Notes under the pieces: generated by a model
Database searches by the model: none
The model's input: the letters and a program-made list of their open reading frames with translations, nothing else
What the model was told of the DNA's origin: nothing
Position numbers and translations under genes: made by a program
Source of the DNA: Tabrizicola piscis
GTDB taxonomy: Bacteria; Pseudomonadota; Alphaproteobacteria; Rhodobacterales; Rhodobacteraceae
DNA: 64,000 bases
Assembly: GCF_003940805.1 (NCBI RefSeq)
Contig: NZ_CP034328.1
Coordinates: forward strand, 1,470,001-1,534,000
Reading direction: 5' to 3'
Shown here: piece by piece, positions 9,901-17,894 of the stretch
Position numbering within the stretch: the first letter of the stretch is position 1
Layout: the number at the start of each line of letters is the position of its first letter

Positions 9901-10050
9901 GTGCAAGCTGACATAGAGGATCGGGATCTGGATGTCGGGTTCGGCCTCTTTCGGGATGCTGACGTAGGCCATCGCCCCGGCGATCATCAGGAACACCAGA
10001 ACCGACAGCGTCAGCCGGGCGTTGGCGATGGCCGTCTCGACGATCTTCAT
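6904..10050 (-). CDS. RND multidrug/solute efflux transporter, inner-membrane subunit
   Basis: The 1048-residue protein is an AcrB/MexF-type RND permease. It has the expected 12-helix, two-fold layout with a large periplasmic loop after helix 1 and after helix 7. It begins MKIVETAIANARLTLSVLVF and carries the family motif GMLVDDAIIVTEFAERR in the first half, whose Asp pair serves proton relay, with AGVVVNNNIVLIDT in the second half. It exports small molecules by proton antiport through the partner adaptor and an outer-membrane channel, which is not encoded here. It overlaps the upstream adaptor gene by ATGA (10047-10050). The substrate is unknown; the sequence groups with less studied alphaproteobacterial RND pumps. 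Confidence 0.93.
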   Translation of the reverse strand: MKIVETAIANARLTLSVLVFLMIAGAMAYVSIPKEAEPDIQIPILYVSLHYDGISPEDSERLLLRPMETALKSITGIKKMTATAYQGGGNVVIEFQAGADLGTALEDVRNKVAQARPELPDGADEPTVNEVNLSEFPILVITLSGEVPERVLAQAGRDLRDRIEDLPPVLNANLQGVRDDLVEVVIDPGKLASYGLRPDVLIAGFAAGNQLVAAGALEGAMGRYAIKLPSLLETAEDVANLPVISTPTATVRVRDIASILPTLKEPETITRLDGRPAVAIEVSKRSGANLIETVDQVKAIAEEFKALLPEGTEVSFSQDKSKDIRQLLFDLQNSVLTAVILVFIVILYALSARASILIGLAIPASFLMGMLALALWGFTINIIVLFSLILAVGMLVDDAIIVTEFAERRMSEGMEKRQAFAMASHRMAGPVIAATMTRVAAFSPLLFWPGIVGEFMKFLPITLIVTLSASMIYALIFVPTLGALIAKPFKHPPEHKDGAYMWVVGKAVRHPVIMLFTAMGLLVAVPYAYGQYGKGMEFFPDVEPEFGLLYVKARGNLSIAEKDALVKQAEERMLGWPGIATIYTRTGGGGGAGNEVAPDVIGTIQYEFVDWRERKKASEILTDLRAEMVGIPGVDIEVSVPQAGPPTGKAIQIQLSADDPANLNEVARAVSDQLAQVPDVIDISSGLPLPGVDWELQVDRAAASRYGIAPATVGAMVQLVTGGLKLSDFRPAGSDDAVDIVLRLPEDQRTIAALDQLRIQTAEGSVPISNFVTRSAAPTTGTLTRLDGARTVTVQAGVREGVQTDGVRAAVVAALEDAGLEQLGIRWKLAGEDAEQAEAMAFLANAFGAAIFLIFVVLLAQFNNFTSVWLVLSAVVMSTIGVLLGLMIMGQPFSVVMTGIGIIALAGVVVNNNIVLIDTFDTLRREGKPKIEAILQTCRERARPVVLTALTAILGVLPIAFGLNLELLSHEVTIGAPSTQWWIALSSAIVYGLTFATVLTLVIIPSLLMLVTRSDNPRPWFWQRAKRRAWTADRKNAGLGRGPAQPAE

Positions 10051-11150
10051 GGGCTTGTGCCTTCTGCGGCGACGACTTCGACCGTTTCGCCGTTTCGGAC
10101 AAGGTCCTGGCCTGCGACCACAATGCGAAGGCCCTCCGGCACACCGGTGACCACAAGACCTTCTGGCGTATCGTCGATGATCGTCACCGGGGCAAATGCC
10201 GCGATGTTGTCGGCATCCACGACGCGGACGCCAAGTTCACCGGTTTCGGCCAGCGTAACGACCGACCGTGGCACCACCACGGCGCGGGTGGGGGCGGCGG
10301 CCAGCAGCACCTCGGCCGTCATGCCGGAGGGGATGGAGTAGTCGGGGTTCGGCAACGCAATCTCGACCGGGAAAGTGCGGGTCTCGGCGGACGCCTCGCG
10401 TGCCACAAGGCGCACCGTACCCTCCATCTGCGTGCCATTGGCAAGCCGGATCATGGCCTTGGACCCGGGGGCGACGCTGCCAAGGTCAATCTCGCTGACC
10501 TCAGCCTTCAGCAGGATCGGATCAAGCGACAGGATCGTGGCCACCGGCGTGCCCGTCTGGACCCATTCGCCAAGCTCGACATCGACAGTGTCAACGATGC
10601 CCGAGAACGGCGCCTTGAGCTGCAGCCGGTCCACCGCTGCCGTAGCGCGCGCCAGTTCGGCGGCAGCGGCATCGCGGGCGGACCGCGCGTTGGTCAGCTG
10701 CACTTCCGGCGTGTTGCCACCGGCAAACAGCGTTTCGGCCAGTTCAAGTTCGCGCTCCCGCTGGGCAAGGGCGATTTCGGCGATCTCTGCCTGCGCCACG
10801 GTTTCCGGCCCTTCCAGCATCAGCACCACGGTCCCCGCCGTGACCGCGTTGCCCTTGACCAGATCAAGCGACGCAATGACCCCATCGACCCGCGCGGCCA
10901 GCGCCACGCGCTTGTCGGCCGCAGTCGTGCCTGACAGGCGGATCATGCGGGCGTGGTCGATGAAGACCGGCTCCACAGTTGCGACGGTCCGCAGCGGCGC
11001 CGGCGTGTCTGTGGCAGGCGCCTCGGCAGTAGGGGTTTCCTGACCTTCGCCGCCCCGCGCGCTGCCGACGGACGAGAATTCTCCGGTTGCGACCCAGACG
11101 CCGGCAGCGGCCAGAACGCAAAAAGCGGCGATGCGGTGAAACCTGGGCAT
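10047..11150 (-). CDS. RND efflux periplasmic adaptor (HlyD/MFP family)
   Basis: This 367-residue membrane-fusion protein has an N-terminal hydrophobic export segment (MPRFHRIAAFCVLAAAGVWV). Then come a barrel-sandwich hybrid with LAARVDGVIASLDLVKGNAV, an alpha-helical hairpin rich in Ala and Glu (about 125-185), the return lipoyl half KAPFSGIVDTVDVELGEWV, and a beta-barrel C-terminus. It links the inner-membrane pump to an outer-membrane channel. Start 11150 is the only Met that precedes the signal segment cleanly; the frame to 11414 runs through non-coding DNA. It is the first gene of the two-gene efflux operon and is divergent from the DEAD-box helicase. No TetR-type regulator is adjacent. 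Confidence 0.9.
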   Translation of the reverse strand: MPRFHRIAAFCVLAAAGVWVATGEFSSVGSARGGEGQETPTAEAPATDTPAPLRTVATVEPVFIDHARMIRLSGTTAADKRVALAARVDGVIASLDLVKGNAVTAGTVVLMLEGPETVAQAEIAEIALAQRERELELAETLFAGGNTPEVQLTNARSARDAAAAELARATAAVDRLQLKAPFSGIVDTVDVELGEWVQTGTPVATILSLDPILLKAEVSEIDLGSVAPGSKAMIRLANGTQMEGTVRLVAREASAETRTFPVEIALPNPDYSIPSGMTAEVLLAAAPTRAVVVPRSVVTLAETGELGVRVVDADNIAAFAPVTIIDDTPEGLVVTGVPEGLRIVVAGQDLVRNGETVEVVAAEGTSP

Positions 11151-11530
11151 GGCGGTGTGATCTCGATATCTTGTTGAAAAGACTGTATTCTGTAATTCCC
11201 GGGTCTTCTTGCGCCCGGGCTGCAGCGTCCTTGGGGCCACTCTGCGTGCCGCGCGAAGTGATACGCCCAGACGGCAAAAAGGTCCAGCCAGACGACCTGC
11301 CGTGCGAAAAGCGGCACCGAACCGGCATATTTTCCGGCTTCCATGGCGCGCGCTTGACTTTACGACCCAAAGTCGCCATGTCCCCCCTGTCCGAAGGCCG
11401 TGCCGCGTGAGCACCGAAAGCCCCGGACATGAAGGTTCCCAAATTCACGCAGGGGCGCCGCTTGCGGCACGGTCACGGGCATTGGCCCGGGGCGAGGGTC
11501 GTAGGCCCTTTGTCGATACGGGACCATCCC
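11151..11530. other. Divergent control region between the RND operon and the DEAD-box gene
   Basis: 380 bp without a convincing gene. It must contain promoters in both directions. A TTGACT at 11353-11358 is a possible -35 for the helicase, which would give it a 5' leader of roughly 150 nt. Long leaders are common in cold-inducible RNA helicase genes, but no clear -10 or conserved structure can be assigned by eye. Confidence 0.4.
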
Positions 11531-12883
11531 ATGACCACTTTTGCCGACCTCGGCCTTTCGCCGACAATTCTGAAGGCGCTGGAAAAGACCACGCTCAAGA
11601 CGCCCACGCCGATTCAGGCGCAGGCCATTCCACATATCATGCAGGGCCGCGACCTGATGGGTCTGGCCCAGACCGGCACCGGCAAGACCGCCGCCTTTGG
11701 CCTGCCGCTGCTGCACCGCCTGCTGGACCTTGGCCACCCGCCGGGACCGAAGAACGTGCGCGCGCTGATCCTTGCGCCGACGCGCGAACTGATCGGCCAG
11801 ATCAAAGACAACTTCGAGGTCTTCACCAAGGGCACCGCTGTCAAGGTGACCATGGTCGTCGGCGGCGCCTCGCTTTTCAAACAGGCGCAGGCCCTGTCCA
11901 AGGGCACCGACATTCTGGTGGCCACCCCCGGCCGCCTGATCGACCTTCTGGAACGCGGCGATGTCAGCCTTGAGAAATGCGCCTATCTGGTGCTGGACGA
12001 AGCTGACCACATGCTGGACATGGGCTTCATCCACTCGCTTCGCAAAATCGCCAAGCACATCCCGCTGAAGCGTCAGACGCTGCTGTTCTCGGCCACCATG
12101 CCGAAGGACATCTCGGAAATCGCCGACACCTATCTGCGCGACCCGATCAAGGTGCAGGTCGCCCCGCCCGGCAAGCCGATCGAGCGCATCGTGCAGGGTG
12201 TTCACTACATCCCCAACGGCGACAAGGCGCGTCTGCTGGAAGAATACATGAAAAAGCACCCGGGCGAACAGGCGCTGGTCTTCGGGCGCACCAAGCACGG
12301 GTCGGAAAAGCTGATGAAGCTGTTGGCGACATGGGGCTTCAAGGTCGGCTCGATCCACGGCAACAAAAGCCAGAACCAGCGCGACCGCACCCTGACGGAA
12401 TTCCGCAGCGGTCAGCTTGACGTGCTAGTGGCGACCGATGTCGCCGCGCGCGGCATCGACATTCCGACGGTCCGCCATGTCTACAACTTCGACATGCCGA
12501 ACGTGCCGGAAAACTACGTTCACCGCATCGGCCGCACTGCGCGCGCCGGGGCGGAAGGCACGGCTGTCGCCTTCTGCGCACCGGCTGAGATGGGCGAGTT
12601 GCAGGCCATCGAAAAGCTGCTGAAAAAACCGATCCCGGTTCTGGGCGGCGCGCCGTGGTCGGCGGATATGGTGGCGGCAGCGCCCAAGCCGGGCCAGAAC
12701 CGTGGCCAGCGCCCAGGTGGGCGCGGCGGGCAAAAGACCGGTTCCAGCGCGCCGGCCAAACCGCAGGGCCAACGCCCGGGCGGGCAAAAGCCGCGCAGCG
12801 GTGGCGCACCAAAGCCGCAGGGCGGCAGCTTTGCCCCACGTCGGGCCGATGGGGCTGCCGGCGCCAAGCGTCGCCCGGGCTAA
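11531..12883 (+). CDS. DEAD-box ATP-dependent RNA helicase (RhlE-like)
   Basis: This 450-residue helicase has all core motifs: Q motif TPIQAQAIP, motif I AQTGTGKT (46-53), PTRELIGQ, DEAD in VLDEADHMLDMGF (about 155), SAT, ATDVAARGIDIP, and HRIGRTARAG. The C-terminal 70 residues are a Gly/Arg/Lys/Pro-rich basic tail of the kind that binds structured RNA. It probably unwinds RNA in ribosome assembly or cold-shock mRNA turnover. RhlE is the nearest E. coli type by architecture, but the sequence does not settle the paralogue. ATG 11531 starts right at MTTFADLGLSP, the conserved opening; the longer frame from 11429 is rejected. Confidence 0.93.
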   Translation: MTTFADLGLSPTILKALEKTTLKTPTPIQAQAIPHIMQGRDLMGLAQTGTGKTAAFGLPLLHRLLDLGHPPGPKNVRALILAPTRELIGQIKDNFEVFTKGTAVKVTMVVGGASLFKQAQALSKGTDILVATPGRLIDLLERGDVSLEKCAYLVLDEADHMLDMGFIHSLRKIAKHIPLKRQTLLFSATMPKDISEIADTYLRDPIKVQVAPPGKPIERIVQGVHYIPNGDKARLLEEYMKKHPGEQALVFGRTKHGSEKLMKLLATWGFKVGSIHGNKSQNQRDRTLTEFRSGQLDVLVATDVAARGIDIPTVRHVYNFDMPNVPENYVHRIGRTARAGAEGTAVAFCAPAEMGELQAIEKLLKKPIPVLGGAPWSADMVAAAPKPGQNRGQRPGGRGGQKTGSSAPAKPQGQRPGGQKPRSGGAPKPQGGSFAPRRADGAAGAKRRPG

Positions 12884-13243
12884 GGTTCAGGCGGCGGGGC
12901 GGGTCTGCCTGCCTCATCGCCATGACCTGGCTTTGCCCTGCGCGATCCCACACAGATCGCCCGGGGCATGAGGCGTGTTTCAGGCCTAGCGTTAACCATC
13001 TGTCAATGGTTTGCCCGCCATACACCGGGTCCGGCCAGTCCGGAGATGTGACGAGTGTGCCGGTGACCCTCTCATCGGTGGTTGTGTGGGGGTCCGCTGC
13101 GTGAATTCGGCCAAACCGGATCCACGACGCAGGTCCATGGGCGGCGGACCCTTCAACGCTTGGTCAGCATTCGTGGCGGCCCGCCCGAAGTGCAAACCCA
13201 CGGCTTGCGTCAGACCCCGGCAATGGGCTAGGGCAACGTCACC
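12884..13243. other. Intergenic stretch between helicase and tdk
   Basis: 360 bp without a protein gene. It contains the candidate structured RNA at 13026-13190. Upstream of that is an inverted repeat AACCAT-N6-ATGGTT (12994-13011) that includes TTAACCAT, similar to a CtrA half-site. The short frames here have no ribosome binding site and no family resemblance. Confidence 0.45.
13026..13190 (+). ncRNA. Candidate 6S-like structured RNA
   Basis: The region can be folded by hand into a long rod. A closing stem pairs ACGAGT plus GC (13051-13060) with GCATTCGT (13167-13174), and TGACC (13064-13068) with GGTCA (13162-13166). A central bubble of about 21 nt against 10 nt follows. The terminal arm pairs GGGTCCGC (13090-13097) with GCGGACCC (13144-13151) and has an inner hairpin ATTCGG/CCGGAT with loop CCAAA. 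Weaker outer pairing (CGGG and GGCC blocks) could extend it to about 165 nt. Closing stem, bubble and terminal arm are the architecture of 6S RNA, the RNA polymerase mimic. The identity is inference from the fold, not from recognised sequence, and the strand is not certain. Confidence 0.4.
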
Positions 13244-13822
13244 ATGGCGAAGCTTTATTTCCACTACTCCACCATGAATGCGGGGAAATCGACCTCGCTT
13301 CTGCAGGCGTCGCATAACTACCGCGAGGGTGGGATGCTGACCTACCTTGTCACCGCACAGTTCGACAACCGCGCGGGTGAAGGGCGGATTGCCAGCCGGA
13401 TCGGGATTGGCGAGCCTGCCGATACCTTTGGCCCCGGCGAAGATATGTTCGCCAAACTGCAAACCCGCTTTGTAAAAGGCCCCGTCGCCTGCGTCTTCAT
13501 TGATGAGGCGCAGTTCCTGTCCAAGGATCAGGTCTGGCAACTGGCCCGCGCGGTGGATGATCTGGGCGTGCCGGTGATGGCCTATGGGCTGCGCGTGGAC
13601 TTTCAGGGCAACCTCTTCCCCGGATCAGCCGCCCTTCTGGCCTGGGCGGACGAGATGCGCGAAGTCCGCACGATCTGCCATTGCGGCAAGAAGGCCACGA
13701 TGGTCGTGCGCAAGGGCCCCGATGGCCGGGCGCTGAAGGACGGCGATCAGGTAGTGATCGGCGGCAATGAAACCTACGTCAGCCTCTGCCGCCGTCACTG
13801 GCGCGAAGCGGTTGGCGACTGA
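13244..13822 (+). CDS. tdk: Thymidine kinase
   Basis: This 192-residue type II thymidine kinase phosphorylates thymidine to dTMP in pyrimidine salvage. The P-loop MNAGKST spans residues 11-17, FIDEAQFL carries the Walker B aspartate, and a C-terminal zinc ribbon is formed by CHCG and CRRH. The lasso region GNETYVSLCRRH is typical. Its 3' end overlaps the convergent EamA gene by 28 bp. It sits 3 kb from the deoxynucleoside salvage operon on the other strand (cdd-deoA-deoB), so salvage genes cluster loosely here. Confidence 0.95.
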   Translation: MAKLYFHYSTMNAGKSTSLLQASHNYREGGMLTYLVTAQFDNRAGEGRIASRIGIGEPADTFGPGEDMFAKLQTRFVKGPVACVFIDEAQFLSKDQVWQLARAVDDLGVPVMAYGLRVDFQGNLFPGSAALLAWADEMREVRTICHCGKKATMVVRKGPDGRALKDGDQVVIGGNETYVSLCRRHWREAVGD

Positions 13823-14718
13823 CGCGCGATCAGGATACCCGCCAGCGCGATCAGCGCCATTCCGGCCACAGCCAGCCAAGACAACGTCTCGCCCCACAGA
13901 AAGAACCCCCAGGCCGCCGAGGCGGGCAGGATGATGTATTCAAAGACCGACACTTTCGAGGCATCAGCAATCTGGTAGGCCTTGATGATCATCCCGACCC
14001 CAAGCAAGGACCCGGCGGCTTGCACAAAGGTCCACCAAAGAAAGCTTCCCGTCGGCCAGACCGCCCCGCGTTGCAGAAAGCCCTCAGCCCCTTCTGGCAC
14101 AGCGACCGGCATCAGCCACAGCACGGCCATCCCGATCAGCCCCAGCACCCCCAGCATGCCGAAGAACCCAGCCACCAGAGTCTCGGCGCTTTCGCCGGCG
14201 CACCACTGCCGCGTGGCGATATTGCCCATCGCGTAAAGCGCCCCGGCAATCACCGGCAGAAGCGCCGCAAAAGTGGCCCCCGACATCGCCTCAGGCCCCA
14301 GCACCATGACGACGCCGACAAAGCCTACGGCGACCGCCAACACCTGCAAAAGGCTGATCGATTGGCCATAGGCAAGGCGCTGGATCAAAAGCACAAAGAT
14401 CGGCGCGGTGAACAGGCCTGCCGCCACCTGGGCAACCGGTAGAAAGGCCAGCGCACCGAAGTAGATCAGCATCGCAGCGCCATGGATTGCCGACCGGGCA
14501 AACACCGCACCAAACCGGCGCGGACGCAGGCGCAGGCCCAGCGGCACCGCCAACAGCGCCAGCAACACCACCGCCATCGCCGTGCGCGTGGCATGGAACT
14601 GCCACAGCCCCCCATCCGCCGCGATCACCCGCACATAGTTGTCGGTGAACGCGATGACGCAGGCATAGATCAGGACTGCACCTGCCGCAGCAAGGGTTCG
14701 GTTCGGGGTCTCGGTCAT
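13795..14718 (-). CDS. EamA/DMT-superfamily transporter
   Basis: The 307-residue protein has ten predicted hydrophobic helices in two EamA repeats of five, typical of drug/metabolite exporters of the RhaT/RarD group. Motifs include TRTAMAVVLLALL in the first repeat and VFEYIILPASAAWGFFLWGE near the end of the second, a conserved EamA signature. It probably exports an amino acid or other small metabolite; the substrate cannot be inferred. ATG 14718 precedes the first helix with a short cytoplasmic tail; upstream extension of the frame to 15045 is low-complexity and antisense. The 3' end overlaps tdk convergently. Confidence 0.88.
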   Translation of the reverse strand: MTETPNRTLAAAGAVLIYACVIAFTDNYVRVIAADGGLWQFHATRTAMAVVLLALLAVPLGLRLRPRRFGAVFARSAIHGAAMLIYFGALAFLPVAQVAAGLFTAPIFVLLIQRLAYGQSISLLQVLAVAVGFVGVVMVLGPEAMSGATFAALLPVIAGALYAMGNIATRQWCAGESAETLVAGFFGMLGVLGLIGMAVLWLMPVAVPEGAEGFLQRGAVWPTGSFLWWTFVQAAGSLLGVGMIIKAYQIADASKVSVFEYIILPASAAWGFFLWGETLSWLAVAGMALIALAGILIARQSPTASRQ

Positions 14719-14906
14719 CTGCTGATCTGCCTCATCCCCCGACTTGTCGCCTGCCGCCCCGCCCCTGCGCCCGCCTGATCGCGACGCGCCGCCCATGGTT
14801 TGGGTCGCGGATCGGCGAAGCCTTTGCGTTCCGGACCTTGGGTGATTGTGAACCCGGTCCGCAAGGGCTAGACTGCCCGGCAAAACAGGCAGAGACCCCG
14901 CAGCCG

Positions 14907-15929
14907 ATGACGGCGCTGAAAAAGTATCAACGGCTGGAATGTCCCGGCCTCTGGCGCGAGACGCCTCAGGACCAGCGCCGTGAGGTGCAGGTGCGCTTTG
15001 GCGATGCGACGTTGATCCTGGTCGACCCGAAAAGCGGCGCCGCACTCAGCCACTGGTCGCTGCCCGCGATCGAGCGGCTGAACCCCGGTGAAGGCCCGCC
15101 ACTGTTTGCGCCCGGTCCCGACAGCAGCGAAAGCCTGGAACTGGACGATTCCGACATGGTGGAGGCCCTGGATACAGTGCGCGCCGCCGTGAAGGCGGCC
15201 ACCGCCCGCCCCGGCCGCCTGCGCGGGTTTCTTCTGGCGGGGACGGCTGCGGTGGTCGTCGCGGGCGCGGCCTTCTGGCTGCCGGGGGCACTGGTGGCAC
15301 ATACCGCGTCGGTCGTGCCGCTCGCCCTGCGGGCCGAGATCGGTCAATACGCCCTGGACGATCTGGCAAGGGTCACCGGCGCGCCCTGCGACAACCAATT
15401 GGGTCTGCAAGCCCTTGCCGGTCTGTCGGAGCGCGTTTTCGGCCCGGTCGACACACCGATCCTTTACGTCCTGCCGGAAGGGGTGGAGATGCCGCTTCAT
15501 CTGCCGGGCGATGTGATCGTGCTGCCGCGGCGTCTGATCGAACGAGCCAACGGCCCAGAGGCGGCGGCAGGGGCGGCGCTGGTCGAACGGCTGCGCAGCC
15601 GCGCGGAAGATCCGATGATCCCGATCCTGAACCATGCCGGGTTGCGCGCGACCTTCCAGCTCTTGACCACCACGGACTTGCCGGTCGAGGCTCTGCGCGG
15701 CTATGGCGAGGCCCGGCTGCGGGCCGCGCCTGCCAACGTCCCCGACGCCACGCTGGTCTCTGCCTTCGAAACGGCACAGGTGCCCGCGACGCCCTATGCC
15801 TTGGCCATCGATCCGCAGGACGCCCAGATGACCCGGCTGGCCGCGGCAGACCCCTACAAAGGCCTTGCGCCGTCGCCACTTGTCCCGGACGAGGATTGGG
15901 TCGCATTGCAAGGCATCTGCGGCGGCTGA
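14907..15929 (+). CDS. Membrane-anchored M48-like protein lacking the zinc motif
   Basis: The 340-residue protein has a cytoplasmic N-terminal domain (1-95, beta-rich), one membrane helix (about 105-128) and a C-terminal domain that resembles the M48 peptidase layout. The segment LPGDVIVLPRRLIERANGPE matches the strand and helix that precede HExxH in M48 peptidases. The following helix reads AAAGAALVERLRSRAED, with no HExxH at all. I infer a catalytically dead M48-like protein of a type I have seen in Rhodobacteraceae. ATG 14907 begins MTALKKYQRLE, which suits the domain; upstream Met 14838 adds only a low-complexity tail. It is convergent with the small secreted gene. Confidence 0.65.
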   Translation: MTALKKYQRLECPGLWRETPQDQRREVQVRFGDATLILVDPKSGAALSHWSLPAIERLNPGEGPPLFAPGPDSSESLELDDSDMVEALDTVRAAVKAATARPGRLRGFLLAGTAAVVVAGAAFWLPGALVAHTASVVPLALRAEIGQYALDDLARVTGAPCDNQLGLQALAGLSERVFGPVDTPILYVLPEGVEMPLHLPGDVIVLPRRLIERANGPEAAAGAALVERLRSRAEDPMIPILNHAGLRATFQLLTTTDLPVEALRGYGEARLRAAPANVPDATLVSAFETAQVPATPYALAIDPQDAQMTRLAAADPYKGLAPSPLVPDEDWVALQGICGG

Positions 15930-15947
15930 AACCCTGCAACCGGACAA

Positions 15948-16208
15948 TCAGCCTTCGTCCGCGATCGGCACCCGGTCGCCGGAAGGCGGGTTGCCGCACA
16001 AGGGAGTGCCGTCCCGTGTCACGCGGGGGATCCAGATGGTCTGCCCGGGCGGACCGGCCCGCATGAAAAGACAGCCCTTGCTGTCCACATACTGCTGACC
16101 CCGGTACTCCGGCGGCGGCAGTTCGGCCGGTTCAGTCAAAGCACGCGCCTGCACCGGCATGGCCGTCAGCATCAAGGCCAATGCCATCCCCCGCGTGACC
16201 GCGCCCAT
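15948..16208 (-). CDS. Small secreted protein with SPOR-protein-like N-terminal motif, 86 aa
   Basis: The protein has a cleavable-looking signal peptide (MGAVTRGMALALMLTAMPVQARA) and a mature part of about 60 residues with YVDSKGCLFMRAGP and WIPRVTRDGTPLCG. These two cysteine-containing motifs resemble the first part of some Rhodobacteraceae SPOR-domain envelope proteins, but no SPOR domain follows. It probably acts in the periplasm or at the wall. Start 16208 is chosen for the signal peptide; a longer frame to 16256 overlaps upp. It lies 10 nt after upp and may be the last cistron of the nucleoside salvage operon. Confidence 0.65.
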   Translation of the reverse strand: MGAVTRGMALALMLTAMPVQARALTEPAELPPPEYRGQQYVDSKGCLFMRAGPPGQTIWIPRVTRDGTPLCGNPPSGDRVPIADEG

Positions 16209-16218
16209 CCCGCCGCCC

Positions 16219-16851
16219 CTATTTCGTGCCGAACATCCGGTCCCCGGCATCGCCAAGGCCCGGCACGATATAGCCGTGATCGTTCAGATGGCTGTCCACC
16301 GCCGCCGTGACAATCGGCACATCGGGATGCGCCTCTTTCATCCGTGCAATCCCTTCGGGCGCAGCCAGCAGGCACAGAAAACGGATCTGCTTCGCCCCCG
16401 CCTGCTTCAGCAGACTGACCGCGGCCGCACTGGAATTGCCGGTGGCCAGCATCGGATCGACGACAATTGCGATCCGGTCCTCCATATGGTCGGGCAGCTT
16501 GCAGTAGTACTGCACCGGCTGCAGCGTCTCCGGGTCACGGTACAGGCCGACAAACCCCACCCGCGCCGCAGGGACCAACTCCAGAATGCCGTCCAGCAGT
16601 CCGTTGCCCGCACGCAGGATGCTGACAAGCGCCAGCTTCTTGCCCTCGATCACCGGGGCGTCCATCTCTTCCAGCGGTGTTTCGATCCGCTTGGTCGTCA
16701 TCGGCAGTTCCCGCGTGACCTCATAGGCCAGCAGCAGGCTGATCTCACGCAGAAGCTTGCGGAACGACGCGGTCGAGGTGTCCTTCTCGCGCATCAGCGT
16801 CAGCTTGTGCTGGACCAGGGGGTGCGTCACGACAGTCAGGTGATCCAGCAT
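16219..16851 (-). CDS. upp: Uracil phosphoribosyltransferase
   Basis: This 210-residue enzyme makes UMP from uracil and PRPP. The C-terminal half has the PRPP loop [13 protein letters not shown] and the uracil-binding end [15 protein letters not shown]. The N-terminus [21 protein letters not shown] is the standard opening. Its ATG begins right after the add stop codon (16852), so the two are co-translated. It closes the salvage chain: cytidine deaminase and phosphorylases release bases and upp recaptures uracil. Confidence 0.97.
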   Translation of the reverse strand: MLDHLTVVTHPLVQHKLTLMREKDTSTASFRKLLREISLLLAYEVTRELPMTTKRIETPLEEMDAPVIEGKKLALVSILRAGNGLLDGILELVPAARVGFVGLYRDPETLQPVQYYCKLPDHMEDRIAIVVDPMLATGNSSAAAVSLLKQAGAKQIRFLCLLAAPEGIARMKEAHPDVPIVTAAVDSHLNDHGYIVPGLGDAGDRMFGTK

Positions 16852-17829
16852 TCAGGCCTCCAGCAGCTTTGCGATCTTCGCTTTGGTATCGGCGTCACAA
16901 AAGGCCGCGTCAAGCGACTGGCGGGCGATCTTCCGGAATTGCCCGTCATCCCAGTCGAAGGCCTTGTGCAACTCCTCATATTCCCGCGCCATCGTGGTGT
17001 GAAAGAACGGCGGATCGTCGGTGCTGATCGTCACCTTCACCCCCCGCCGGTCCAGTTCCGCAATCGGATGGTCGCGGAACGTCGGGTAAAGCCCCAGCGC
17101 CACGTTTGACCCCGGACAGACCTCCAGCACGATGCCCCGCTCTGCCAGCTCATCCACCAGCGCCAGATCCTCGATGGCCCGCACCCCGTGCCCGATCCGC
17201 TCCACTTCCAGATCGCGCACCGCATCCCGCACGCTCTCCGGCCCGCCCCATTCCCCGGCATGGGCGGTCAGCCGCAAACCCGCCTCGCGCGCGCAGTCAA
17301 AGGCCCAGCGGTAATCCTTGGGCGCCCCCACCTTCTCATCCCCGGCGATGCCGAAGCCCACGATCCATTCCCCCGCCGTATCCGCCGCACAACGTGCCGT
17401 CTCGCGCGCCTTGTCGGGCCCGAAATGCCGGATGCAGGTGATGATCCCCCGCAGCGTCACGCCCATGTCCCGCTCTGCCGCATCTGCCGCCTCGCGGATG
17501 GCGTGCAGATACTCCCGCCACGCCCCCAGATCGCGACCGCCACAGAAATCGGGCGACAGGAACGTCTCGCAATAGACCACACCGCTGGCCGCCGACTGCT
17601 CCAGCACTGCCGACACCAGCCGCTGATAATCCCGCGGGCTTTGCAGCGCCGAGGTCGCCGCCTCATAGACCTTCAGGAAGTCCCAAAAGTCCTTGTAGCG
17701 GTAGTTTCCGTCCGCGTCGAAGATCCCGGCTATGTCCAGATGCTTCTCTTGCGCCAGCCCGGCGATGAATGCGGGCGGGGCCGCACCTTCCAGATGCAAA
17801 TGCAACTCGACCTTCGGCAATCCGCTCAC
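16852..17829 (-). CDS. add: Adenosine deaminase
   Basis: The 325-residue metal-dependent hydrolase deaminates adenosine or deoxyadenosine to inosine forms. Zinc ligands are in VELHLHLEGA near the N-terminus, HAGEWGGPESV carries the mid-chain zinc His and follows the usual adenosine deaminase pattern, IGHGVRAIED follows, and TISTDDPPFF supplies the late Asp pair. Adenine deaminases share the fold, so specificity for the base rather than the nucleoside cannot be fully excluded, but the surrounding deo genes favour nucleosides. It is separated from deoB by 65 nt that hold a terminator-like hairpin. Confidence 0.92.
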   Translation of the reverse strand: MSGLPKVELHLHLEGAAPPAFIAGLAQEKHLDIAGIFDADGNYRYKDFWDFLKVYEAATSALQSPRDYQRLVSAVLEQSAASGVVYCETFLSPDFCGGRDLGAWREYLHAIREAADAAERDMGVTLRGIITCIRHFGPDKARETARCAADTAGEWIVGFGIAGDEKVGAPKDYRWAFDCAREAGLRLTAHAGEWGGPESVRDAVRDLEVERIGHGVRAIEDLALVDELAERGIVLEVCPGSNVALGLYPTFRDHPIAELDRRGVKVTISTDDPPFFHTTMAREYEELHKAFDWDDGQFRKIARQSLDAAFCDADTKAKIAKLLEA

Positions 17830-17854
17830 GTAACGCTCCTGATTTCATTCTGGT

Positions 17855-17890
17855 CCAAATATCCCGGGGGTCCGGGGGCTGGCCCCGGGG
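17855..17890 (-). terminator. AAATATCC plus GC hairpin element, copy B, after deoB
   Basis: On the minus strand the deoB stop is followed by a GC hairpin (CCGGGG at 17883-17888 with CCCCGG at 17872-17877 on that strand) and then GGATATTTGG, with AGAATGAAA further on. The arrangement matches copies near 1643, 36370 and 54430. Here it lies between deoB and add and could cut transcription within the operon or allow partial read-through. Confidence 0.55.
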
Positions 17891-17894
17891 CGGG

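Noticed and set aside
12992..12999. TTAACCAT as a CtrA site
   Set aside because: Only a half-site; the second TTAA at the required spacing is absent, so I do not list it as an operator.
13011..13277. 88-codon frame with several cysteines upstream of tdk
   Set aside because: No ribosome binding site and it overlaps both the structured RNA candidate and tdk; cysteines follow from GC-rich sequence.
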